20,833 nt of DNA, from positions 437,837 through 458,669 of the forward strand of contig MNCI01029312.1 of NCBI GenBank assembly GCA_015680685.1. The letters are read 5' to 3'. The DNA is from Gnetum montanum. Its lineage: Eukaryota > Streptophyta > Gnetopsida > Gnetales > Gnetaceae. Shown here in pieces: positions 1 to 6,991 of the stretch. Positions within the stretch are counted from its first letter, which is position 1. The number at the start of each line of letters is the position of its first letter. The notes below the pieces were generated by a model. The model searched no databases and was not told the DNA's origin. It saw only the letters and a list, made by a program, of their open reading frames with translations. Both the position numbers and the translations under genes were made by a program.

Positions 1-160
1 ACCGGGTGTGACTTCAAGGGAACTTGGTGCTCTTGTGTTGGTCATTCACTTGGGTGCTTGGATGTTTTCTTCTTGGGTTTTCTTACCGTTCCGATGTAAC
101 CCAATAATCGGAAGCTGAGACAATAAAAATAAAGAAGTCTTTGCATGGTGTGGCCCCCAC

Positions 161-236
161 GCATAAAAACACAAAACAAGGAAAAAGAAAAAAAAGAGAA
201 AAACAGAAAAAGAAAACGAAAAAGCTAAAAAGCTAA
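161..236 (+). repeat. A-rich purine tract
   Basis: About 75 bp made almost entirely of A with scattered G and C (runs such as GAAAAAGAAAAAAAAGAG). A shorter counterpart lies at about 6537-6575 in the other copy of the 3' region, so the tract was present in the parent element and has changed in length. Confidence 0.6.
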
Positions 237-364
237 AAGTGAGGATTCAAAGCACACCCCTTAGACGAAATAAAATTTGGGCTGCAAGCACTGGTTATGG
301 AACCAAAGTGTTCCCTCTAACTAAGGCCCTTCTCGCTTCCCATTCTCTCTGTTGTTTCGTCGGA

Positions 365-643
365 ATGGTGGTGGCTTCTCGAAGTTGCATCCTTGTTACC
401 CAAGTGGATGATTTAACCAACTGCATTGATGCGAAGTCACTGGAAGTGGTTGGTTTGAGGCCAGAGTTGGAATGAGATTCGCCAAGTCACATTAATCATG
501 AAACACACAAGGGGCTGTACACCACCTTGTTCTTGGGATTCCATTCCACTTCTCTTCTTCCCATCCTTCTCTCCATTGTTCACCTCATTGCCGGTTGTAT
601 CATTGTATATACTTTGGTTGATGCTTTGTTTTCTTTTTGGTAA
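365..643 (+). pseudogene. Small frame in the 3' region with hydrophobic C-terminus (copy 1, broken)
   Basis: Starting at ATG 365 this frame reads through CIDAKSLEVVGLRPELE, meets a TGA at 473-475, and then continues as SHINHETHKGLYTTLF before a run of about 30 mostly hydrophobic residues ending LVDALFSFW and TAA at 641-643. The copy at 6761-6991 reads TGG (Trp) where this one has TGA, so the stop is a single G-to-A change. The two copies differ by a compensated pair of one-base indels across the hydrophobic stretch, which leaves the frame and length unchanged on both sides. A C-terminal membrane segment would suit an envelope-like third ORF, as proposed for some Athila-type elements, but there is no sequence match to support that. 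It may be chance conservation of noncoding DNA. Confidence 0.25.
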
Positions 644-1046
644 ATTCTTCCGGTTAAGACTTTAACTCTTGTTTCCAAAGGACATTCCCAGAGCCCACGG
701 ACTCTTTGAATGTGGGATTGTCAGGGCATTAAGGGCATGAGCCTGCTTTGGGGAGGACCCACTGACATTCCTATTTGGAACATTAGTTAACTTCTTTTCC
801 TTAACGTTTTGCAATTAATTAACATTTTTGTTCATTTCCATCATGACATCCTTTTTATCGATGCCATAGTTGTCCCTTTTTACCTATCATTCCTATTCCT
901 TTTCTCTCTCCATTCTAACGCTACCGGAGGTTCGCGATTAGTCATGGGGGTACGGGGCCTGATTTTTCGATTTTTATCCTAAGCCCCGGATTTTTTCGTT
1001 TTTCTTCCTTACCCCTATACCTTCGGTAGTCATCATCTATATTTTC

Positions 1047-1368
1047 CCAGATCCATATCAGCCATACCACACCTTAGCCAGTGAGCCTAAACCGAAGCAA
1101 GGTATGCTTTACTTAATGATTCAATTACCCTTGCTAATATATGATGGTGTTGTGTGTGCAGATGGCAATCATACAACAACAGAATGGATCTGGAGCAGAC
1201 ACTTGGAATGGAGCAGCGCTGAAGCAGCATGCAAGGAGTGGAATTGATAATGCGCTTACAGATGGACAACGAAAGGCGCAATCTAGGCGTTGGCAGCAAC
1301 AAGACTCTTCTCTTTTCTTCTCTTCTATTCTCTCTCCTCTTTTCTCTCAGCTGCCAACTGTGGCCTGA
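1047..1368 (+). pseudogene. Candidate spliced terminal ORF of the 3' region (copy 1)
   Basis: A reading frame starting PDPYQPYHTLASEPK reaches a GT...AG intron-like segment (1102-1161). It continues in phase after removal as DGNHTTTEWIWSRHLEW and then AEAACKEW, before stops at about 1242. A one-frame shift would then give MDNERRNLGVGSNK and a Leu/Phe/Ser-rich tail ending in TGA at 1366-1368. The copy at 7483-7652 reads through the same protein-like sequence without interruption (WIWREHLEW, MDNERHNIGVGSSK), so the frame in common is unlikely to be pure accident. No known domain is recognised. The start is unknown because the sequence upstream is pyrimidine-rich and not protein-like. Confidence 0.3.
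1102..1161 (+). other. Intron-like segment with consensus borders (copy 1)
   Basis: The donor context is CAAG/GTATGC, the acceptor TTGTGTGTGCAG/AT, and a branch-like TTGCTAAT lies about 28 nt before the acceptor. At 60 nt it is near the lower limit for plant introns. The same borders occur in the second copy at 7422-7482 (AAG/GTATCA and TGTGTGTAG/AT) despite divergence in between. Confidence 0.35.
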
Positions 1369-1533
1369 TGTCATTGTAATAAGGTGTTCACCCATGTTGT
1401 CATGAACACCAGTTTTTGTCAAGTCTTGTAATAAAGACCGTTCACATGTCATCCCATTAGTTCCATTTTCCCTAATAATCCCATACCTACCTGATATCAT
1501 TGTAAGGAACTCGAGGACGAGTTTTCATTCAGT

Positions 1534-1543
1534 CATGGGGGTA
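1534..1543 (+). promoter_or_regulatory. Polypurine tract before the left LTR
   Basis: CATGGGGGTA directly abuts the LTR start TGATGAG. Polypurine tracts prime plus-strand DNA synthesis and lie immediately 5' of the 3' LTR. Its presence here, upstream of what would be a 5' LTR, is the main argument that this LTR also closes an upstream copy. The GAACTCGAGGACGAG just upstream resembles the pol/3' LTR junction of chromoviral gypsy elements. Confidence 0.65.
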
Positions 1544-1565
1544 TGATGAGACGCGGTTTTCACTA

Positions 1566-1644
1566 GGCCGCGATATCGCGTACGCGATATCGCGGCCGAC
1601 GCGATATCGCGTCTTCTCCTGCGATATCGCGTACGCGATATCGC
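1566..1644. repeat. Cluster of five GCGATATCGC palindromes
   Basis: The 10-mer GCGATATCGC occurs at 1570, 1584, 1601, 1621 and 1635. The sites are nested in larger perfect palindromes: 32 bp at 1566-1597 (centre GTAC), 16 bp at 1598-1613 and 24 bp at 1621-1644 (again centred on GTAC). The cluster ends 17 bp before the TATA box, so it occupies the proximal promoter position of U3. It could be an array of sites for a dimeric DNA-binding protein or a cruciform-forming element; the sequence does not say which. Confidence 0.85.
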
Positions 1645-1660
1645 GTCCCGCCGCCATATC

Positions 1661-1668
1661 TATAAATA
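1661..1668 (+). promoter_or_regulatory. TATA box of the left LTR
   Basis: TATAAATA, conserved in the right LTR at 7938-7945, followed by AAGAGGC in the left and AAGAGGCAG in the right. Transcription would be expected to start about 30 bp downstream, near 1690. Confidence 0.75.
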
Positions 1669-1834
1669 AGAGGCGGCACTCCCTTCATTTCCCAATCCTG
1701 GCTAGTGTAGCGAAGCTCTGGCAGATTGATCACTCCAGAGTTAGAATTTTTCCCCATGTGCCCGCAGTAGGAGTCCTAGAGTGAACGGCTCTTTATTCGA
1801 GCAGCTTGTAACCTGAACCCAAGTTGTGTACGGC

Positions 1835-1840
1835 AATAAA
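1835..1840 (+). terminator. Polyadenylation signal in the left LTR
   Basis: AATAAA about 170 bp downstream of the TATA box, conserved at 8116-8121 and embedded in matching sequence (AAACCTTGCAG follows in both). It marks the likely end of the R region and the start of U5 at about 1860. Confidence 0.6.
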
Positions 1841-1909
1841 GACGAACTTGTTTGGATAAACCTTGCAGCACGTGGTTTCATTTATTGCTTTATTTCCTGC
1901 TTTCCTAGT

Positions 1910-1981
1910 GCGTTCAAGTACGACTTGATTACGAGCGTCTACGGACGTGTACGGCTAGTCAAGGAATCGGCTGCTTGACGC
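1910..1981 (+). other. Structured U5 module A
   Basis: The module folds as nested helices: P1 1910-1918 with 1974-1981 (one bulged base), P2 CTTGATTA 1924-1931 with TAGTCAAG 1956-1963 (one G-U pair), and P3 CGTC 1936-1939 with GACG 1944-1947 closing a TACG loop. The connecting strands TACGA, CGAGC, TGTACGGC and GAATCGGCTG recur in modules B and C almost unchanged, whereas the helix sequences do not. It would lie about 220 nt into the genomic RNA leader. Confidence 0.6.
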
Positions 1982-2109
1982 AATGCATGAGTACGACTCA
2001 ATTACGAGCATTGGATGCTTGGTAACCCAGTAGCGTATTCCAGGATTCTGCGCTTGGTAACTCCCGGGTCTAATGTGTACGGCTAGTTGAGGAATCGGCT
2101 GCTCATTGC
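1982..2109 (+). other. Structured U5 module B, with enlarged apical domain
   Basis: It keeps the connectors of module A. P1 is ATGAG 1987-1991 with CTCAT 2102-2106. P2 is CTCAATTA 1997-2004 with TAGTTGAG 2084-2091. P3 is CATTGGA 2009-2015 with TCTAATG 2069-2075 (one G-U pair). Instead of a tetraloop it carries about 53 nt with two copies of GCTTGGTAAC (about 2017 and 2052). That insert resembles the sequence around 2250-2280. Confidence 0.55.
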
Positions 2110-2119
2110 TAGGCTAGAT

Positions 2120-2196
2120 CGTGTGATAAGTATGACTTAGTTACGAGCACCCACGGGTGTGTACGGCTGGCTAAGGAATCGGCTGCTTATCACACG
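2120..2196 (+). other. Structured U5 module C
   Basis: P1 is an 11 bp perfect inverted repeat, CGTGTGATAAG 2120-2130 with CTTATCACACG 2186-2196. P2 is CTTAGTTA 2136-2143 with TGGCTAAG 2168-2175 (two G-U pairs). P3 is CACC 2148-2151 with GGTG 2156-2159 around a CACG loop. Connectors TATGA, CGAGC, TGTACGGC and GAATCGGCTG match modules A and B. Confidence 0.65.
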
Positions 2197-2238
2197 TAGG
2201 CTAAATAGGTGCCTCAGTACGACCACTTCGAGCACTTG

Positions 2239-2264
2239 CGTTACGTGTGGCGATCCCAGTAACG
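2239..2264 (+). other. Conserved U5 hairpin (left LTR)
   Basis: CGTTAC 2239-2244 pairs with GTAACG 2259-2264 around a 14 nt loop. The equivalent in the right LTR (8276-8301) has TGTTAC with GTAACG, still pairable in RNA through one G-U. The preceding GTACGACCACTTCGAGC looks like a partial fourth module. Confidence 0.4.
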
Positions 2265-2614
2265 ATTAGCGTTTGGTAAGCTGCAGTTGCATAGTTTAGG
2301 GTGTGTCCGACAAGTGGGAACGGATGCTAATGCTAGTTAATTTAGACTTAGATCTTAGTTAGAGTTAGTTTAGTTTCTCAACTCTTTCCTCCTGGTAGCA
2401 TAGAAGATAACCCGAAAATACCAAAAAAATCACATACCTTAGACTTGCTTAACCATACACCGTGACACATACAAGCAAGCCTGGGAAGACAACGAACGAT
2501 TAACCCCAAGTGTTTCTTATGGCGTTAAGGCATTTAGTCTGCGGAGTTCGACCGGATCACGCATGTACGCTCGTATTCGTATGGTGGAGTGTAGGGGTAC
2601 CTCGCCACTCATCA

Positions 2615-2774
2615 ACCACCCAGGGATCACACAAGGAACAGTCAGCAGTCTAACATGTATAACTGAGAACCACTGGTTCCTCAACAATACCAGGTGGTAT
2701 ATACTCATCCTAATGAGTATATAACCAATTTCACTTTTATCCTCCATCAAGATGAAAAGCTGCGTTGATGAGAT
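2615..2774 (+). other. Untranslated leader between left LTR and gag; no canonical primer-binding site
   Basis: A tRNA primer-binding site normally starts with TGG within a few bases of the LTR end. Here the LTR is followed by ACCACCCAGGGATCACACA, with no TGG in that position. The nearest TGG stretches (TGGTTCC and TGGTATA, 60-85 bp on) match no primer I can name. No other feature is seen. Confidence 0.4.
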
Positions 2775-4475
2775 TTGCAAGGTAACATAGTGTTATCCCC
2801 AAATCAGGCAGTCCCTAACATGCTTCTTCATGCTCTTGCACAGATAGGCATGACGCAGCTATACGCTGAATACATTGTAGGAGATTTTGACATAAGGGAT
2901 TACCATCCCACAGTAGCACAACATCTAAGGGACTTGTGGCAGGAGAGCCATCATACATTGTTGAAGGGAAAAGGGTTCTCGCACATCCTAAGCAAGATTG
3001 GAGATGGCGAACCAATCATAACAGGTTCCCCATCAAATGATGTTTCCCCTCCTAACAATAGTAAGGAGGTGGGGTATCAGAACCTATGCTCCACAATACA
3101 CAACTCTGGTTCTGATCCCTATGAACACCAACTATTCATTAAGGGAACAAAAACACATGACAAGGATGGGCATTCTGATCGTCATCACGATCAGGGTCGT
3201 AGCTGTCAAAGAGAAGGTAAGAAACATCGTCATTGTGATGGTTCTCCTTCTTCTTCCCATGCATCACATCATTCACCCTCTCCTTCCACATCAGGACATA
3301 GTCAAAAAGAGCATAACAGTGAGGATAAGGGTAAGCGAGATGAGAGACCTCAACGAGAGAGTTGAGAGAGAGGATGAGGGCACTCTAGGGAATCAAGGCA
3401 TGAAAGAAGGGAAAGTAGGGAACAATGTAGGCATCATAGACTTCATGAGAGAGATGATCATGATGAACCCATACTAGCAACCCAGAGTATGTTAGACATT
3501 ATAGAGGCAATTAGGATACCTAAAAGGCATCAAAAAGATAGTTGGATCAAGAGACTAGATATGAAAAATATCCCACGCTTCGAAGGGGGATACAAAGCTG
3601 GTCTGAAAAATCATTTACAGGCATTCCACGATGCCTGTGCCTTGCAAAATATTGAGAATGAGTGGAAAAAATTAAAGTTTCTCCCTAGGACACACATAAA
3701 AGAAGCAGAGAGTTGGTACCAGTCCTTAGAATCGGAAACCATTAGGAGATGGAGTATGATGTTAGATTTGTTCAACGATAAATACCAAACGTACTCCAGA
3801 GTGTCCAACTTGCGTAAGTAGATCCAAGGATGGAAGCAGGGTACTCATGAACCCTTGGATGCTACCATGGGCCAATATTATGCATTGCTACATCATTGCC
3901 CCGGCCATGGTTATGCACAACGGGATCAACTCCGCCACCTTGTAGATGGGCTAAGACATGAAACTAGGAGAACCCTTGGGACATATGCCCAAGGGAGATT
4001 ATTTGAACTTAGGTCCCATGAAATTCATCAATTGTTAAAGCAAGTAGCTAAAGAAGAAGGGGAGCTATGGAAAAGAGAAAGCATGGAAGAGCATAACCAT
4101 GATCCTTCCCTCTAAAAGAAGGGAGTAAGATTCTGCGATGAAGAGGATGAGTCACCACTCTAAGAGTTGGTGAATACAAAAACCTTACCGCTTCAGAAAT
4201 TAAAAATGGAAGTGTTAGCTAAGGTAGATCAAATGTGGGACTCCATAGATAGTAGGTTTGAAATTTTTTTAAAATTTGTAGAGGAGTCTAAGGAACGAAG
4301 TAGTGACCATGATAAGAAAAAGCAGAGAGATTTAGACCCTACATGTAACAAGGGTAAGGGAAAAATGACTATCGCTGATGAGGTTGTGGATTCGGATATA
4401 GAAAATGACGATGGATGTGAGATCTACCAATATGACCATCCTAAGGAATGTTGCCCAATAATCTCACATCTATAG
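2775..4475 (+). pseudogene. gag: Element 1 gag polyprotein (decayed)
   Basis: Gag would form the particle that packages the element's RNA. One frame runs the whole length with in-frame stops at 3363, 3375, 3819, 4113 and 4161 and no obvious frameshift. The order is: N-terminal region (HALAQIGMTQLYAEYIVGDF); a His/Ser/Arg-rich low-complexity stretch (about 3145-3470); then a Retrotrans_gag-type capsid domain (about 3560-4060) with the hallmark AESWYQSLESETIRRW, then LLHHCPGHG and LVDGL, closest in style to Athila gag. Near the end (4416-4454) is a zinc knuckle, C-x2-Y-x3-H-x4-C, in which Tyr replaces the second cysteine. The real start is unclear: two TGA codons lie in frame just upstream (2766, 2769), and the first ATG in frame is at 2820. 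The stops would fit C-to-T decay of Gln and Arg codons. Confidence 0.75.
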
Positions 4476-4576
4476 GAGTCTAGGGTGTATGCACTCAACC
4501 CAAGACTTAACAGACAGCAACACCCTGAAGGTTACCTTATCCCTAAGGTAACCCAAGGTAGTTCCCCCAACCGTTA

Positions 4577-5512
4577 ACATATTATGCAAGTGGAACTCCA
4601 TCACAACCTATTAGGAAACACCAACAGTGGCAACACCCACATTCATGGGGGATCCCACCACATAGATAAAAATACCCTTACCAGCAACTAGATCCATATG
4701 GCTACTATGTGCAGCAGCTGATTTCTCCAAGTGGCTCCATGGGTCACATAACTCCACAACATCACTACCAAGTTCGAGAGTATTTTATAAGGACTCCTTC
4801 TCCTCCAGGAGACATAACACATACATACTATCCTATGAATCCATTCTCCACTCTTCTGCCAGTAGTTCCACTACCTCCCACTCCAAAAATGCAAGGGGAA
4901 CTCCCCACTCAACCGCAGCAACGTAATGCTACGAGAGCTGTAAACCTTCAACCTGCTGCTGGTTCTGACAACTGCAAGAAGAGAAGACCTTTCTTCAAAA
5001 CCAAAAGCCCAAACAAGATCTCACAACCACAAGTAGTTGAGTCTATGTACGCTCCTCCAAAAATTAAGGCTTCAGAGCTTCCTTCAAACCAACAACAGAG
5101 CTTAACACATACGGTTATGTTAGCACATACCATTATCGACTGGATCAAGGTAGGCCACCTTCCTAGGAAACTCTCTGACCTCGAAAGTCCCTTAATCTAC
5201 CTCCAAGTCACTAGGAATGAACCTCATAAGGCTCTTTTTGACTCAGGTTCCAGATTCAACTTAATCTCATGAGAAATGTATAAAGCCTAGAACCTGCCTC
5301 CACTTAAGAAGAGCAATATTCAACTAGAGCTGGCTGACAAATCCATCATCATTCCCTTGGGATTGGTGGAGGAAATCATTATCACTATGTGTGGTTGGTC
5401 ACACCCAGCTGATTTCTTGGTGATAGAAGTCAACAATAACAAAGGGGACTTCCCAATTATAATGGGAAGCGCATGGCTAAGTACAATAGATGCATGCCTA
5501 GGAATCCAATAG
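4577..5512 (+). pseudogene. Element 1 linker and retropepsin-like aspartic protease (decayed)
   Basis: The protease would cut the Gag polyprotein. This frame is shifted relative to gag; the shift lies near 4480-4577. It begins with a Pro/Gln/Tyr-rich linker (YYASGTPSQP, QQLDPYGYYVQQ, PPTPKMQGELPTQPQQ) with a stop at about 4665, then basic residues (KKRRPFFKTKSP). The protease domain covers about 5160-5512: the active-site motif ALFDSGS has its catalytic Asp codon at 5240-5242. It is followed by FNLIS, ELADKSIIIPLGLVEE, HPADFLVIEV and the flap/C-terminal motif FPIIMGSAWLST. Stops at 5270 and 5288 interrupt the domain just after the active site, and it ends at TAG 5510-5512. The catalytic triplet is intact but the protein cannot be made as it stands. 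The motif order matches Athila/Tat proteases. Confidence 0.75.
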
Positions 5513-5931
5513 TGACTTAGAGGGATATATAAGGTATAAATTTATGGAAATATTAAGAAGAAGAAAGTTCCATGCATCACATATAGTGACTTAGAGGGTG
5601 ATGACATGGAGGAATGCTCAGCATCTCCTACATGCAACTAGTATGCCCTAGAAGCTCAGATACAAACGTGCCTGTATGTAGCAACCACACAACAAGTGGA
5701 CACCCTGTGGTTGACAACTAATCGAAAGAGAAATCCAAAAACGAGCATGGAATGAACTGGGGAAACAACTCATGCCCGTAACAAAGGCATAGATACATTG
5801 AAGTATGAGTGTTGTTGACTTCCACCCCTTAACCTGAAAACATCAATTGGGAGAAGTTGGACACTTCTAAGAAATTCAAACAGGCACTCGTTATTTCGGA
5901 TCTCTCCCTTTCCATTCAATCATGGGGGAGA
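5513..5931 (+). other. Post-protease remnant where reverse transcriptase and integrase should be
   Basis: Only 419 bp separate the protease end from the next polypurine-like stretch, against roughly 3 kb or more for a full pol. No YxDD, RNase H or HHCC/DDE motif can be read in any frame. Short protein-like pieces remain (SDLEGDDMEECSASP, YALEAQIQTCLYVATTQQVD). The 14-mer AGTGACTTAGAGGG occurs at 5511 and 5585, suggesting a local duplication. Confidence 0.6.
5921..5931 (+). promoter_or_regulatory. Second polypurine-like stretch after the protease region
   Basis: CATGGGGGAGA is followed at once by TGCCCACC and preceded by CATTCAAT, closely matching the context at 1526-1543 (CATTCAGTCATGGGGG). 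It could be an internal plus-strand primer site or a relic of the ancestral LTR boundary. If the LTRs are really 2.7 kb long, this would be the true polypurine tract. Confidence 0.4.
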
Positions 5932-5974
5932 TGCCCACCTATGATAATCATTTGAGGCCCTCAGTACTTTTAAG

Positions 5975-6052
5975 TTTTTGTTTTACACATTTTTGTTTTA
6001 CATATTTTTGTTTTACAAATTTCTTTAACTTTTCTTATTTTTGTTTTACAAG
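5975..6052 (+). repeat. T-rich tandem repeat, unit TTTTTGTTTTACANA
   Basis: Three adjacent 15 bp units (about 5975, 5990, 6005) and a fourth at about 6038 after a degenerate T-rich gap. It lies just downstream of the polypurine-like stretch at 5921. Confidence 0.75.
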
Positions 6053-6760
6053 ATCGTTATACATTTTCATTTCTTTGCGTGTGTGTGTGATATCCATCTT
6101 GTAAGTTTGTCACCCAATAAGTATTCTTCATGATGGTATGAACTATTTTTCTAATTGGTTGCTAATGTTTGGTTTTTACCTTCAAGTTACGATGTTGATA
6201 CTAAGGTATGGTTCTTTTGATATAGCAGGCAATGAGTTCACTTCATCCATACATCCAAAAATTTCTATGGTCTCTCTCGGCTTGGAAATGTACGGTCCCT
6301 TTTTAAATAAGAACTATCAACGAATCAGTGACTGGGCATTTCTCAAACTAAGGAAGGACTCAAGGATTGAAAAGGGTGTGGGTTTAAGGGAACTTGATGC
6401 ATTTGTGTTGGCCATTCTCTTGGGCGCTTGGATGTTTTCTTCTTGAGTTTCCCTTCCCATTCTAACATTGCTCTGTTATTAGGAAGTTGAGCAAATAAAA
6501 ATAACAAAGTCTTTGCATGCTGTGGTTCTCACGTATAAACACAGAAAACAAGAGAAAAAGGAAAAGAAAAAAAACTGCGAGAATTCAAAACACACCTCTT
6601 AGATGAAATAATCATTTGGGCTACAAGCATTGGTTATGGAACTAAAATAAACATGTTCCCTCTAACTAAGGCTCTTCTTGCTTTCCATTCTCTCCTCCTT
6701 ATTTCTTCGAAATGGTGGTGGCTCTTTGGGAAGACATTCTTGTTACTTTAAGGGGATGGA

Positions 6761-6991
6761 TTGGCTGAATGCGTTGATGCGAAGTCACTGGATATGGTTT
6801 GTTTGAGGTTGGACTTGGAATGGGATCTGCTAAGTCACATTAACCATGAAACACACAAGGGGCTTTACACCACCTTGTTCTTGAGATTCCATTCCATTCT
6901 CTTCTCTCCATCCTTCTCTCCATTGTTCACCTCATTGCCGGTTGTATTATTAGTGTATATTTTGGTTGACGCATTGTTTTCTTTTTGGTAA
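6761..6991 (+). pseudogene. Small frame in the 3' region with hydrophobic C-terminus (copy 2)
   Basis: This frame reads CVDAKSLDMVCLRLDLEW, SHINHETHKGLYTTLFL, then about 30 largely hydrophobic residues ending LVDALFSFW and TAA 6989-6991. It is the counterpart of 365-643, where a TGA replaces the Trp after LE. The upstream part, from ATG 6712, is in another frame and hits stops (about 6755), so neither copy is open from a start codon. The hydrophobic tail could be a membrane segment; the function is unknown. Confidence 0.25.

Larger units (their letters stand above)
1..1543 (+). mobile_element. Extra copy of element 1's 3' region, upstream of the left LTR
   Basis: This stretch aligns along its length with 6376-7851, the part between protease and right LTR. 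Shared landmarks in the same order include GGATGTTTTCTTCTTG, an A-rich tract, the frame ending LVDALFSFW, GAATGTGGG, GTCATGGGGGT and the segment running into the polypurine tract. The match is still running at base 1, so the window starts inside it. The simplest reading is the tail of an upstream tandem copy sharing the LTR at 1544-2614. The alternative is that this is part of one 2.7 kb LTR. Confidence 0.7.
1544..2614 (+). mobile_element. Left LTR of element 1
   Basis: This 1071 bp repeat starts TGATGAG and ends CTCATCA, a perfect terminal inverted repeat. Layout: palindrome cluster 1566-1644, TATA box 1661, presumed transcription start near 1690, AATAAA at 1835, then a long U5 with three structured modules (1910-2196) and a conserved hairpin (2239-2264). 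It aligns with 7852-8657. The length difference is mainly about 300 bp of U5 modules and about 33 bp at the 5' end, present here only. CpG-rich motifs are far better preserved here than in the right copy. Confidence 0.75.

Noticed and set aside
1087-1500. 137-residue minus-strand frame
   Set aside because: It runs opposite to the conserved plus-strand blocks and the intron-like segment and has no counterpart in the second copy (stops at 7578-7775 break it).
1910-2196. Hammerhead or other self-cleaving ribozyme, as in retrozymes
   Set aside because: The conserved strands do not contain CTGATGA...GAAA or another ribozyme core that I can recognise; only the helical architecture is supported.
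1910-2280. Repeats in the left LTR U5 as a CRISPR-like array
   Set aside because: Repeated strands are interrupted, spacing is irregular, the units form nested helices with covarying arms, and the setting is a plant retrotransposon LTR.
2541-2600. tRNA-like or tRNA-derived element near the left LTR end
   Set aside because: The sequence is repeated at 8585-8645 as part of the LTR and has no complete A and B box pair that I can set out.
3037-3477. 146-residue plus-strand frame overlapping gag
   Set aside because: It overlaps the gag frame and is an artefact of the biased His/Arg/Ser-rich codons; the real gag frame continues past 3365 in the other phase.
6138-6446. 102-residue plus-strand frame in the 3' region as a gene
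   Set aside because: No recognisable domain, and its shared part (from 6376) is not clearly kept as protein in copy 1; left as a remark under the 3' region.
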